Positions 32,081 through 42,546 of a stretch of 64,000 nt of DNA are shown in pieces. Source of the stretch: Choristoneura fumiferana (lineage: Eukaryota; Arthropoda; Insecta; Lepidoptera; Tortricidae); NCBI RefSeq assembly GCF_025370935.1, contig NC_133483.1, positions 634,274-698,273 on the forward strand. The letters run 5' to 3'. A model generated the notes under the pieces. The model did no database searches. It saw only the letters and a list, made by a program, of their open reading frames with translations, and was not told the DNA's origin. Each line of letters opens with the position of its first letter. The stretch's first letter is position 1. The translations under genes and the position numbers were made by a program.

Positions 32081-32830
32081 CGTGATTCCATGTAAATAAT
32101 GTCAAAAATACAAATAATTATTTTTGGTTACTTTGGTAATGCTTTTGTTCATCATCTTTTTTTTTTTTTTGTATTTGTCATTTAATAGTAACTTAACTTA
32201 ATCAAGAAGACATATTGTTAAAAATAACTTAGCGATATAAAAGTTATTGCGTCTACTCATAACCACGATTGCTACTAATGTGGTCGAAACATGTCGTCAT
32301 GGCGAGCTTAAATTTGTACAAATCCATTTCAAAGTTTTGTAATTTTTAGACAATATAATTTATTAAACATGTATGCAAGCCGTTTCCACGAATCAAATAC
32401 TTCACTTACCTTTATGTGTCGTAAAAAGTATCAATTCTACTAATTGTTACAATAAAAAATATTATAGGCAGATCCTAGACAAAAGTCTAACACGCACGTC
32501 CAACACGCGAATTAGCCCGTTTCTGCCATTCAAATTAATATGCAAAATTCTATCGTCAACTAAAATCTAAATAATGTCATCTAAAATCTTTGTGTCTGTC
32601 ACAAGGGCCCGGGGGGGCAGCTACAAATTGCAAAATTAAAAGTCCCTTGATAATATCTTCACGCACTCGTTAGTCTGTGGGGTAGGGAGGTACAACTACC
32701 CAGGCCAGGGCAAAAATACGATGAAATGCGTCATGTTTTTGAGGTTAAATTAACCAAAGCGTATTGTGCTGATTTGACGAGATGAATGTGGTTCTTCTGT
32801 GTCTACAAAATGCCTTGCTTAGAGGATATT
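32081..32830. other. No supported gene
   Basis: AT-rich; a poly-T run at 32158-32170; no domain-bearing frame. Confidence 0.4.
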
Positions 32831-33075
32831 TTTTGGTGGCTTGGATACGTGGAAAGGCTATGAAAGTATAGAGCCGTGACAGAGCGTACTTGGAACAACT
32901 GAGTGGACCGTCAATCGTCCCAAGTACCACTGGAGGGACGAGGTCTAGAGAGACCTTTTGGAAGTCGGGATCAAAGGCTGGCGAGCTGGCCCAAAATCGT
33001 AAAGCATGGCGTAGTCTGGTGATAGAGGCCGAGACCCACTTCGGGTAACTGCGCCCGGATAGTAAGTAAGTAAGA
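32831..33075 (+). pseudogene. LINE ORF2 C-terminus (a third family) with (TAAG)n tail
   Basis: Pieces in shifting frames read WWLGYVERL, then RPKYHWRDEV, a stop, RDLLEVGIKGW, then after a shift ELAQNRKAWRSLVIEAETHFG and stop, followed by 'agtaagtaagtaag'. The layout matches other LINE C-termini, but the peptide differs from RTE1. Stops and a frameshift show decay. Confidence 0.75.
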
Positions 33076-33348
33076 GGATATTAGTGCTCATTTTGCAATA
33101 GAGATGACGCTACCAATCAACTGAAGTATGTACTTATTATAATCTGTCAAAACACGACGGTAGGAGCTCGTGCTTCGTTCAAGCCTTCTAGCCTAACCTA
33201 TTCAAGTTTCTTCTACCCGACACGTCTTGCTTGCTCGCTTTGCTCGCTTAATGGGGACATGTTCCGGCAGATTGCAATTTCTGTAATCTTATTATTGTCT
33301 GTTTAATAATCTATTGACATTTAACCGATCCCTTTAAACATTTTCTTT

Positions 33349-33966
33349 TTAGGGTTCCGGAGCCAAAATGGCAAAAAGGAACCCTTATAGTTTCGCCATG
33401 TCTGTCTGTCTGTCTGTCTGTCCGTCCGTCCGCGGCTTTGCTCAGGGACTATTAATGCTAGAAAGCTGTAATTTTGCACAAATATATATGAAAACTATGC
33501 CGACAAAACCTCCCATAGACGTAAAGTGGGGGTGATTTTTTTTTCTCATCCAACCCTATAGTGTGGGGTATCGTTAAATAGGACTTTTAAAACTATTAGG
33601 GGATTGCTAAGAAAATGATTCGATTCAGTGATTTGTTTGCGAAATATTCATCTTTAAAGTGCAAATTTTCAATAAAATCGAGCGTCCCCCCCCCCCTCTA
33701 AAATCTAAACCGGTAGGTGGAAAAATTTGAAAAAAATCAGGATGGTAGTAAGTATATCAAACTTTAAAGGAAAACTATAACGGCTAAGTTTGCTTGAGAA
33801 TTATTAGTAGTTTTACTCATAAATAGCAGCCTAAGGTATAAACTATACCTAAACTTGGAAGATTCCGTAAACAATACGAAATCCTTAGAAAAATATTACT
33901 TAATTTTTTCGTAATGGCTACGGAACCCTATTTTGGGCGTGTCCGACACGCTCTTGGCCGGTTTTT
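33349..33966 (+). repeat. Interspersed repeat R5, long form (about 618 bp)
   Basis: Starts 'agggttccggagccaaaatg', then (GTCT)n and 'gtccgtccgcggctttgctc', an AT-rich middle with a run of about 13 C, and ends 'cacgctcttggccggttttt'. A shorter copy lies at 49953-50352. No coding capacity; class unknown. Such units are common in Lepidoptera. Confidence 0.75.
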
Positions 33967-35229
33967 CTTCTTATTGCACTTATAATAAATCATTGACTCT
34001 TAATCGATCGCATTGAAAATTTCTTTCTTCTCTTCTTTTCACACTTATAATAAATCGAAAACACATACGAGTACTCTTCACTCATTTATTACCGTCGCGG
34101 AGCAACCAAGTCGAATCTCCCTTCTGGTCGCGTCAGTTTTTTACAAGTGCGCTCAGCGGCGCGAATTTCGAGTGGCCTGCGAGATATTGACTTGCTGGAG
34201 AGCCCTTCAGGTTCTTTATCTTTGGCCTTTGACGCATCCAGATGAGGCGAGATTTATGGCGAGGGTTTCGGGTTTATTCGGTGGCTAGGTTAGGTTTTAG
34301 TACATGGAGGCTGAAGGTGTACAAGCTTTAGCTGGTTAATTATGTTCAAATTGTTTCTGACACAATATTTTCACAGACGCATGTAAGCATACCGTAATTT
34401 AAATAATTAAGTACCGAATCCGGTCACCACGTTACAGGCCCAGCCTAGTGTGGGACCAACAGATATTTGTAACCCTATTGTATGTGTTTTTTCTTGTAAT
34501 AAACAATTTTTATTTTTTGTTTTTTTTTTAACATTTGTTTCATTTACAGTGACTTTTTAAGAATATTTGATAACTTTAAAGGAGAAATATTTTATTATTG
34601 TTTATTTTAAGGATTCTGGAAACAGCTCGAATGATTTCAAAGATATTTGGTGGGGGTTTCTGTTCTTGTTTTTTATTTAGTAAATTACTTTAACTATGCT
34701 AGCTTACTCTTAATCAAATAGATTCTTGCTGAGTATTTTTTTATTTTATTTTTTCAATTGGTATAATTTTATAGTGATTTAATTTTATGATATTATTTAG
34801 TAAAATGATTGATTTATTTTATTATTTTTGAATATTAAAGAAACAAGTTTCACGATAAAAGAAACAAATGACCTTTAAAAAAATTACATAAAGCTGGCTT
34901 ATTCCTTCAAGTCTGCGAGGACTAAAATTTCAATATTACAGGGCTGAAGCAACAAAGGAAACATTATGATAAAGATCCGGAAGGGTGGCTGTTTATCATC
35001 TCGAAGTGAAAAGTTACCCCGTGACGTATTGAGATAGCATTATGCGGCAGTTTATCCTTGTCTTTTACACTTATACTGAACCCTACAACCTCACACGTCG
35101 GACAAGAGTATGCTAATATTATTCTACTATTAGACGAGGCTTTTGATTTTTACCTGATTGCCCAAAGGGGATTTATGTTTTTCATAGTCATAGACATATC
35201 TCTTTATTCCACTGACACAAAAAATTATG
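33967..35229. other. No supported gene
   Basis: The 91-codon frame at 34013-34288 has no domain. An R2-like piece 'ctggaaacagctcgaatgat' lies near 34617. Otherwise AT-rich. Confidence 0.4.
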
Positions 35230-35483
35230 CACTAGAACAGTGTTTTTCACTCTGTGGGTCGCGACCCCCCCCCAGTGGGGTCGCGGATGCCCCTTGTCGC
35301 AGTATCTTTCAAATACTCTCACCGTTATTGTTTATGATTATTGATTATTCAATGTTTTTATAATCAACGTAAAATAATACAAATAACTGTAAGTAGAGGT
35401 AAGCAAAGCAGGGGGTTTCCAAATATTTTCCAAACTAAGGGGGGGCCACGTCCTGAAAAAGTTTGAAAAACTCTGCACTAGAA
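35230..35483. mobile_element. hAT-type MITE with exact 8-bp target duplication
   Basis: The element (35238-35475) is flanked by CACTAGAA on both sides (35230-35237 and 35476-35483). The left end 'cagtgtttttcactctgtgg' is mirrored by 'gtttgaaaaactctg' at the right. An 8-bp duplication and CAGTG-type ends are the known marks of hAT elements. No transposase. Confidence 0.9.
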
Positions 35484-35693
35484 CAAGTATTTCGAGCGTC
35501 TGTAGGTATTTGGTCGTAGTGTGGAATAAAAAAAGATTTTTTTTTATCAAAAAAGTAAAACCGACTCCAAAAAATAAAATAAAAATCCAAAAAATGGAAT
35601 GTACTACAAAAACCTTCAAAATATTTTTGAAAGAAAGAAGAAAGAAAATAATTTATTTATAACAGCAATGACACATAATTAGTAAAAATAACA
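35484..35693. other. AT-rich, 'accgactccaaaaa' repeat piece
   Basis: Holds 'aaaaccgactccaaaaaata', whose reverse complement recurs at about 35938-35955 within the next repeat. Nothing else identified. Confidence 0.4.
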
Positions 35694-36100
35694 ATAAGAA
35701 AGGTAAGCTTTTCTAGGTAAAATGCCAAAATCGCCATAGGTGTACCTATAAAATTTGAGGTTTGCCCTCGATTTCCCTAGGATCCCATCATCAGATCTTG
35801 ATTTGGTGACAATGGGACCAATTCAGAAAAGTACTCTTTCGAATAAAAAGAAAGATTTTAAAATCGGTCCACAATTGACTGAGTAATCGGCGGACATACA
35901 TAAAAAAAATACAAACATTGGAACCTAGAACCTTCTCCTTTTTTGGAGTCGGGTAAAAAATAACTAATAACATTAGCTGCTGGTACAATCTGGATGCGTC
36001 GAGCCGAGTACTGGGCCCAATGGCGCTCATTGGAGTAGTCCTATGTCTCGAGTACTGCCTTTTCGCAACGTAACGTTTGGCAACCTGTTTCATTTCGCAA
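35694..36100 (+). repeat. 407-bp direct duplication, left copy
   Basis: Matches 36391-36797 at a constant offset of 697 bp without indels and with few mismatches (for example 'gaggtttgccctcg' against 'gaagttttcccttg'). It includes 'ggtgacaatgggacca', 'ccttctccttttttggagtc' and the start of the TTAGG repeat arm. The minus-strand open frames in both copies are the same and are not taken as genes. Confidence 0.9.
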
Positions 36101-36137
36101 CTTTTCATTTCGCAAACTTTTAATATTTCAGGATTTA
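36071..36137 (-). repeat. TTAGG-repeat arm, copy 3 (truncated)
   Basis: Holds 'tttggcaacctgtttcattt' and 'atatttcaggattta' but stops before the TTAGG block. Truncated at the junction with the inverted LINE A fragment. Confidence 0.65.
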
Positions 36138-36173
36138 TGGATCTGAATTTGTATTTTATTTATAATATTTTTG

Positions 36174-36350
36174 AATTTTATTTAAAATGTTAAAAGACTT
36201 TTTGGTTTTAGCCAGTCTGTAAGATGGAACTTTAAGCTTCCCTGTGTTTCTAGTAGCCTTTGGCTTATCGACGTTAGTGGGAAAATCACATATGTTCTTC
36301 CTAACATACATGATTATTTCAAAAACTTAAAGTGACGGAAGGGTTAGGAT
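36174..36350 (-). mobile_element. LINE family A fragment (ORF2 tail)
   Basis: Reverse complement of the ORF2 tail seen at about 30250-30400, including 'gaaataatcatgtatgttag' and 'agccaaaggctactagaaac'. The 3' UTR is missing. Confidence 0.8.
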
Positions 36351-36390
36351 ATCTGTTTCCTTAAAAAAAGATCTTAAAGATTCACGCGTC

Positions 36391-36797
36391 TAAAGAAAGG
36401 TAAGCTTTTCTAGGTAAAATGCCAAAATCGCCATAGGTGTACCTATAAAATTTGAAGTTTTCCCTTGATTTCCCTAGGATCCCATCATCAGATCTTGATT
36501 TGGTGACAATGGGACCACCTCAGAAAAGTACTCTTTCGAATAAAAAGAAAGATTTTAAAATCGGTCCACAATTGACTGAGTAATCGGCGGACATACATAA
36601 AAAAAATACAAACATTGGAACCTAGAACCTTCTCCTTTTTTGGAGTCGGGTAAAAAATAACTAATAACATTAGCTGCTGGTACAATCTGGATGCGTCGAG
36701 CCGAGTACTGGGCCCAATGGCGCTCATTGGAGTAGTCCTATGTCTCGAGTACTGCCTTTTCGCAACGTAACGTTTGGCAACCTGTTTCATTTCGCAA
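36391..36797 (+). repeat. 407-bp direct duplication, right copy
   Basis: See the left copy. This copy leads into a more complete TTAGG repeat, so the original unit probably spanned both. Confidence 0.9.
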
Positions 36798-36974
36798 AAA
36801 CTCTTTCATTTCCGCTAAAAAAACACTTCATAGCTTGTCTGCAGGGCCATCGTGTAGAACCCTTTAGGTTAGGTTAGGTTAGTTTTATAAAAATCCTGAA
36901 ATATTTACAGTTTCACAAATATTAAACAGTTGGGAAATGAAATGTTGCGAAATGAAACAGGTTGCCAAACGTTA
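36745..36974 (-). repeat. TTAGG-containing inverted-arm repeat, copy 4 (most complete)
   Basis: Arms 'taacgtttggcaacc' at 36768 and 'ggttgccaaacgtta' ending at 36974 mirror each other and continue through the GTTTCATTTCGCAA block. TTAGG units stand near 36865-36882. The element is 207 bp between arm ends; the conserved 'cgagtactgcc' outside the left arm also occurs in copy 1, so the true edge may lie further out. Confidence 0.75.
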
Positions 36975-37070
36975 TTCGCCGAAACATTAGTAAACCCCTA
37001 TGTCTAGCAGTGAACTTCTGCACGCTGATAAAAACTTTAGAAAAACTCTTGAGAAAAACTATAATACAAA

Positions 37071-37312
37071 CTAACCTTACCAACAAAAAGTTGATAAACC
37101 CCCGACTTTGCCACTTCAAAGTTCAATATCTCAGAAACGGCTAAACCGATTTTGATAAAACATGTCTAAGAACCATTGCTAGAAAACCTGTTTTCAATTA
37201 AAAGAAACCGTATGCAAATCGGTCCGCCCGTTTAAGAGCTACGGTGCCACAGATAGACAGACACACATAGCGGTCAAACTTATAACATCCCTCTTTTTGC
37301 GTCGGGGGTTAA
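37071..37312 (+). repeat. Interspersed repeat R3
   Basis: Full-length copy from 'ctaaccttaccaacaaaaag' to 'gcgtcgggggttaa'. A short open frame here reads HFKVQYLRNG; the same peptide appears in other copies through sequence identity only. Confidence 0.8.
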
Positions 37313-38139
37313 TTAAAAAGGAAAACACAAATAATAGTCTAGGACTCTCTTAAACTTAAACTCTAAACAGTCGGGAGGTCGGGACCTATTCGAAAATAGC
37401 TCAAAAATTCGCAGTAATCAGAGATTTGAACTCTGAAATAACAATATCTATGTTTTTTTAACTGTTCTTGGTTAAGATTATCTTATAATTTTGAGATAAA
37501 TAAATAAGCTTTTTGCTACAAAATTATGTTTTCATTCTTTAATTACCAACCCGAAAACTAAATCTCATTAAAATAATATAACAAAAGTACATTAGGCTCC
37601 ATAAAATTAGCCGCAACACGCGTCAAAAGTTCTCGTGAGTCGCTATCGGCGTTACATAAAATAATATTAAAATGCCGCATAAATCAAGGGTAGAAAAATA
37701 TAGTCGTTATGTGTCGAATACCAAATAATTGGTGGAACGTATACAAGGCGGCTGTGACCAGATTTTATCGGTGAATATATTAACAACTTATTACGGTGTT
37801 CCGCGTTAATTTCGAGGTCTCAATTATAGTTATAATTGTTGCTGACTGTACTGATTACGATAAAGACGCTTAAGTTTTTTTATTGGGAATGACACGGTTT
37901 TCTTTAACTCCTATAGAAGTCTCATTTAAGTTGTTACACTCTTGTAGGTGTAGTCCCGGCCGTCGGATGAGGATTAGAAGTGAACTTTCGTGACGACTTC
38001 AATGGGAAAATAGTTTGGTGGATTCCCCTTGGCTTCCACATCTCAGTGCTGGAGGCTGGAGTTCGTAGTGAGATTTCCGAGTTTGACGCCCGCTGTTGAA
38101 CAAAAGCCTTCCCTTAGAACGCGGCAATGAACAACGATT
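37313..38139. other. No supported gene
   Basis: AT-rich with no shared repeat or domain-bearing frame. Confidence 0.4.
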
Positions 38140-38350
38140 CCCTACTTGCATCCTTCTTCCTCCGTTGCCCTCTCCTATCTCAGGTCGGCGATCATTAGGG
38201 CTATACTTACTTTAGAGACTGCCGCTCGAAAGAGGAATCTGGTACTCATTCCGAATCAGTCTCTAAGGTTTCTTAACCCAGGAGGTACATCTACGGCGGC
38301 CTTGTATCTTTCCCTGGATAATAAGCTAAAGCAGACCATACTTATCATTA
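38140..38350 (-). pseudogene. LINE ORF2 C-terminus (family RTE2)
   Basis: On the minus strand the end reads FGMSTRFLFRAAVSKVSI then ALMIADLR, close to the peptide at 46690-46905 (FGMSTRSLFRAPVSKVRI then GLMISDLR). I recognise this as the tail of another RTE-like element. Stops upstream show decay. Confidence 0.75.
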
Positions 38351-38780
38351 TTAACTTTTGGGGCGGCAGACATGAGCTTGCCTTCGGAATCCCAAAGCTT
38401 AATGGTTACTTGACCTGAAATGTAAATTTCAGTTTTTTTTTTATTTATGACGGTGGAAGCAGTCTACACTTCCACTGAACGTAGATAATAGTTAGTATTT
38501 AGTTTTGTAACTAAGGGACCCCATACATCCCTGTATTATTATTTTTTTTTGTATTTTTTTTTATTTAATTGTATACTGTAGTTTTTAAGTATTTTATTTG
38601 TAATTATTTTATGTTGAAAAAATGACTTTCTGCCAAGTTTCTTGCGGCGCATTCTTCTTGCCAATGATGGTCTTTCCGAAAGCGCTGGTAGGTTAAAAAA
38701 TGACGTGTAAAAGTGCCCATTGCGGCCTATTTACTGAATAAATGATTTTAATTTTGAATTTGAATTTACGCATTATATGG
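38351..38780 (+). mobile_element. LINE family B 3' end with (GAATTT)n tail
   Basis: 'gggcggcagacatgagcttg', 'ggcggtggaagca'-like and 'cttccactgaacgtagat' blocks are followed by 'aagtttcttgcggcgcattc', 'tctttccgaaagcgctggta' and 'cccattgcggcctattta', then a GAATTT-type tail. Same family at 59700-60125 and, reversed, 62588-62760 and 2077-2130. Confidence 0.8.
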
Positions 38781-38962
38781 ACCAAATACAACAGCTTCCT
38801 CTGTTTTATAATACGTACCACATCCAAGCTTTTATTCATTCTCCGCAATACCGTTTCGTTCCATGCATCCACCGGTCGACCGCAACTCTTGCAATGTCGT
38901 CAGCCCACCCGATGAGAGGCTCGCTAACGCTTCGTCTTCCAGTTTGTTAATTCATTACGTTT

Positions 38963-39316
38963 ACTTATATGTACTACTATACATTGTTTACTGTTTACTG
39001 TGAAGCCGTGGTGGCCTAGTGGTTTGACCTATCGCCTCTCAAGCAGAGGGTCGTGGGTTCGAACCCCGGCTCGCACCTCTGAGTTTTTCGAAATTCATGT
39101 GCGGAATTACATTTGAAATTTACCACGAGCTTTGCGGTGAAGGAAAACATCGTGAGGAAACCTGCACAAACCTGCGAAGCGATTCAATGGTGCGTGCGAA
39201 GTTCCCAATCCGCACTGGGCCCGCGTGGGAACTATGGCCCAAGCCCTCTTGTTCTGAGAGGAGGCCTGTGCCCAGCAGTGGGACGTATATAGGCTGGGAT
39301 GATGACTTATATGTAC
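38963..39316 (+). mobile_element. tRNA-headed SINE, full length, with 12-bp duplication
   Basis: The body from about 39003 begins 'agccgtggtggcctagtggt' (A box) and holds 'gggttcgaaccccgg' (B box), then 'aaattcatgtgcggaattac', 'ggtgaaggaaaacatcgtga' and 'cccagcagtgggacgtatat', ending in 'gatgatga'. ACTTATATGTAC stands at 38963-38974 and again at 39305-39316. About 28 bp lie between the left duplication and the normal SINE start. Transcribed by Pol III and moved by a LINE, as is known for this class. Confidence 0.9.
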
Positions 39317-40082
39317 AGCAAAATAAATACCTGCGTTTCAAGCAAACCACTGATTCTATCGAAACAATATCAACCCCCCAAGCAATGACGTCAGTACACC
39401 AACCAAAAAACGGTTAAAACGAAACCTCGTCATAATTCAAAAAAAGCGAGTCTGCGTTAAAAAACCGGTTTTTATTGCTGGCGTGTTATCACACATGTCC
39501 CGACTAGGGGCCGCAAAAAACGCGGAAAAACACGAATCGGGTTCATGTTAATATTTGAAGTATTTTTATTTGAAATTTCCATTTACACGCGCCCTCCCTA
39601 CCTCCCTCATACATATTCATCGAATGCACCCCCCACACTTTCTCCACTACAAGCGAGCTGACCTGGGAGTCTCTGATCATGCTGTACGTTTTCAAATCAA
39701 TGTGTGTTGAGATTTTAACGATTTGAGTTATTTGAAACATTTTAAACTAAGCTTGCGTAGATATAGGTAGATTTAAATCAATACAACTCGAGTTACACTA
39801 CTATACATTGTGTTAAAAAAATCTGGTGTTTGCGTGTTTTTCGGACAAAATTCTTTAGGGTTCGTCTTAAAGACTTTTGTTTCAACCTTGTATGCAGTAT
39901 GTAGAGATATGTAGAGATAACGGCTTACCTACTGCTATCTTCTTATTTCTATAATGTTTCATCGTGTTCATGTATTGAATTATATTGAGATTATGACTGC
40001 CGTAGTCTAATTGCATAGAATATTTTTAATGACAATAGAACAAACGGAATTGCAAATCAAATTATTACCTGTTTATTACGTG
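39317..40082. other. No supported gene
   Basis: AT-rich with no domain-bearing frame. Confidence 0.4.
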
Positions 40083-40296
40083 GCTCACACCTCTGAATTT
40101 ATCGAAATTCATGTGCGAAATTACATTTGAAATTAACCACGAGCTGATATGGCGAAGGAAAACGTCGCGAAGAAACCTGCTCAAACCTGCAAAGCAATTC
40201 AATGGTGTGTGTGTGTGAAGTTCCCAACTACGGCCCAAACCCTTTCATTCTGAGAGGAAGCCTGTGCCCACCAGTGAGACGTATATAGGCTGGATC
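40083..40296 (+). mobile_element. SINE, headless copy
   Basis: Starts within the SINE at 'ggctcacacctctgaattta' and runs to 'gagacgtatataggctgga'. The tRNA-like head is lost and an internal segment is shortened. Confidence 0.8.
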
Positions 40297-40337
40297 ATAG
40301 AGTAACTTCTCACTACCTGTAATGGATGATTGTGAAT

Positions 40338-40497
40338 GAGGGCTACAAGAGGCGAAATATCGATAGATGGCGTTAGATACTAATATCGTGAGGTTTTTTT
40401 GACGTTACGGTCTTGCTTGCAATTGGCTCATTTAGTTATTAGCCAATCGCAAGCAAGACCATCGCAAAAAGGATATTTCCCCTGTCTTTTAGCCCTC
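40338..40497. mobile_element. MITE family D, about 160 bp
   Basis: The left end 'gagggctacaagaggcgaaa' is mirrored by 'cctgtcttttagccctc'. The inner arms 'ggtcttgcttgcaattggct' and 'agccaatcgcaagcaagacc' pair almost perfectly around 'catttagttatt'. Confidence 0.8.
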
Positions 40498-40764
40498 GTT
40501 GAGTTAATACACTGTATATTGGTCTCTTCTCCTTGTAAGTCTTTTATTGTTCTCTAAAGTTGTCTTGACAGCACTCAGCCGTGTTCTTCGGTTGAGATTT
40601 TGAGAATCACTAGTGAGTTTATGACAACTTTCTTAGGACAATAGTGTGATTCCGTCTCTCTTTCTACACTGCATTGCTGATATTTACTAAAGAGGGTGTC
40701 GGTGTAAATTGGTACAACTACACCAAACTCATCGTTTTAAAGTCGGTACGTCGCCCACGGCCAG

Positions 40765-40887
40765 CAGGGCTACTACGAAACTCGAAACTCGAAGTTCGTG
40801 TCGTGCGGTCCCTCTGACACTTATACTATTTAATACAAGAGCGAGAGGGACGGTACGACACGAACTTCGAGTTTCGTAGTAGCCCTG
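40765..40887. mobile_element. MITE family A, best copy
   Basis: The ends 'cagggctactacgaaactcg' and 'cgagtttcgtagtagccctg' are perfect inverted repeats. The pairing runs on through 'aagttcgtgtcgt' and 'ggtccctctgacac'-like blocks. CAG stands on both sides (40762-40764 and 40888-40890) and may be the target duplication. Confidence 0.9.
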
Positions 40888-41034
40888 CAGGTCCGTCGGT
40901 TGGTCGGTTGCTATCGCTGCACGGTTTTGTTGCAACAATAAATAAAGCGGACATTTGAACGCGGCTTTTTTGGTTTGTCGGTAAATGCTGTAAAGTTTTC
41001 AGTGGAATAGGAGTCACAAATTTTAAGATTGGTT

Positions 41035-41315
41035 TTTTGGAATCTTTTTGTATTTTTTATTTCAATTCCAAATTTTTACTTTTACGGTCATCCCGTAAAA
41101 CCTAAATTGAAAATACAAACTGAAACATAGATGCACAGAAAAACCAGAAAAATAAGACCAGCACTGGGAACTGGGGACTGGGGCTAGTCCACCAGCAGTG
41201 GTGTAGCGGTGTAGCACGCGGTACGGAATACCGAGGACCTGGGTTCGATTCCCAGTGCTGGTCTTATTTTTCTGGTTTTTCTGTGCATCTATGTTTCAGT
41301 TTGTATTTTCAAGTC
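41035..41315 (+). mobile_element. tRNA-like sequence inside a 60-bp hairpin
   Basis: Left arm 41109 to about 41170 and right arm about 41250 to 41310 are inverted copies carrying 'gaaaatacaaactgaaacat' and 'cagaaaaaccagaaaaat'. Between them the plus strand holds 'gcagtggtgtagcggtgtag' and 'gacctgggttcgattcccag', that is A- and B-box-like elements of the same tRNA-like family as 28726-28870. A half-length inverted copy of the element seems to have been added at the left. Confidence 0.8.
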
Positions 41316-42267
41316 ACAAATTTTGTCAGTAGGTAGATAATTAACTTTTTTAACTAATGAAGTGTGAATGCTAATTTCATTTTTCTTTTTTTTCGATAAG
41401 TGATCTTTAATGCGGTAGACATCCTCAATAATGGAAAGATTACAGATGTGTTGTGGATTCCTTAATCCCAATATTGTTCCAGTTTTATCTTATCTCCAAC
41501 ATTGGAACGATTCAGATCAGTAGCGGTCGGAGGTTAAAATTACGGTAGAGTGACACATGGACAAATAAAAAAAAAAAGTTTTTGACGTATACGCGACGTG
41601 CATTCCTTGAGCAAGTCCAAATGAAAACTGTGAGGATTTTTTACTAGAAATCATCATTCAAGATAACGTCACATTTGTGAAAATTTTCACTTTGAACATC
41701 GATCAGACGTATCTACTAAAACCTTTTTCCAACTTCAACAACATATTCTTGTAAATTTTTTCATAACGTTCAGTTAAACCAACAAATCCAACTGATAAAA
41801 TACTCGATTTCGTGATAATCATTGTTTAGTTAGTTAAACCGTGTCGAAATACAAAGCCTTAAGAGTTTACCAGTACCAAAATGAATAAACTACGCCAATT
41901 TACCATTATTCTCCGCTAAAATCGTGTACCACAGCATCCTCCTCTAAAACAAATTAAAAAAATAATATTATGTCTCGCACAGAATATGTAGCTGCAACGC
42001 ACGATTTAGCGGAGAAGCAACACAAGTTCTATTTTCGTTTGTTTGAATCTTTAATCGGTCAAAGATCTCGGGTTTGATTGGCCTTGAAACTTTAGTTTCA
42101 AGACTTACTTTGTTGAAACAAAATATTCTAAACTTGGAACGGCTACATTAACTTTTTGTAACAGTAAGGATGTGTAATTATTAGGGTTAAGGGGAATAAA
42201 TGTATTATTCTAGTGTTTTTTTTGTGGCAATATTTTTTTTTATTTCTTTCTTTATTTTTCTACTATT
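41316..42267. other. No supported gene
   Basis: AT-rich with no domain-bearing frame or shared repeat. Confidence 0.4.
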
Positions 42268-42500
42268 TTAACCCCCGAAGCAAAAAGAGGGGTGTTATAA
42301 GTTTGACCGCTATGTGCGTCTGTCTGTGGCACCGTAGCTCTTAAACGGGTGGAGTGATTTCAATGCGGTTTTTTTTATTTGAAATCAAGTTTTCTAGCTA
42401 TGGTTCTTAGACATGTTTTATTAAAATCGGATAAGCCGTTTAAGAGATATTGAACTTTGAAGTGACAATGTCGGGGGTTTTCCAACTTATTGTTGGTTAG
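42268..42500 (-). repeat. Interspersed repeat R3
   Basis: Full-length minus-sense copy from 'taacccccgaagcaaaaaga' to 'ccaacttattgttggttag'. Confidence 0.8.
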
Positions 42501-42546
42501 GTTATTTACAAATACGAAAATTGACCGGGCGCGGCGCTATAGCAAA

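Noticed and set aside
34013..34288. 91-codon frame as an exon
   Set aside because: No recognised domain, no splice context, and no repeat of the signal elsewhere.
35791..36790. Duplicate minus-strand frames of 105 and 100 codons that look conserved
   Set aside because: Identity comes from the recent 407-bp duplication, not from selection on protein.
37080..37144. Conserved peptide HFKVQY recurring in several frames as a protein family
   Set aside because: Each occurrence is in repeat R3; similarity is at DNA level, and frames end at once.
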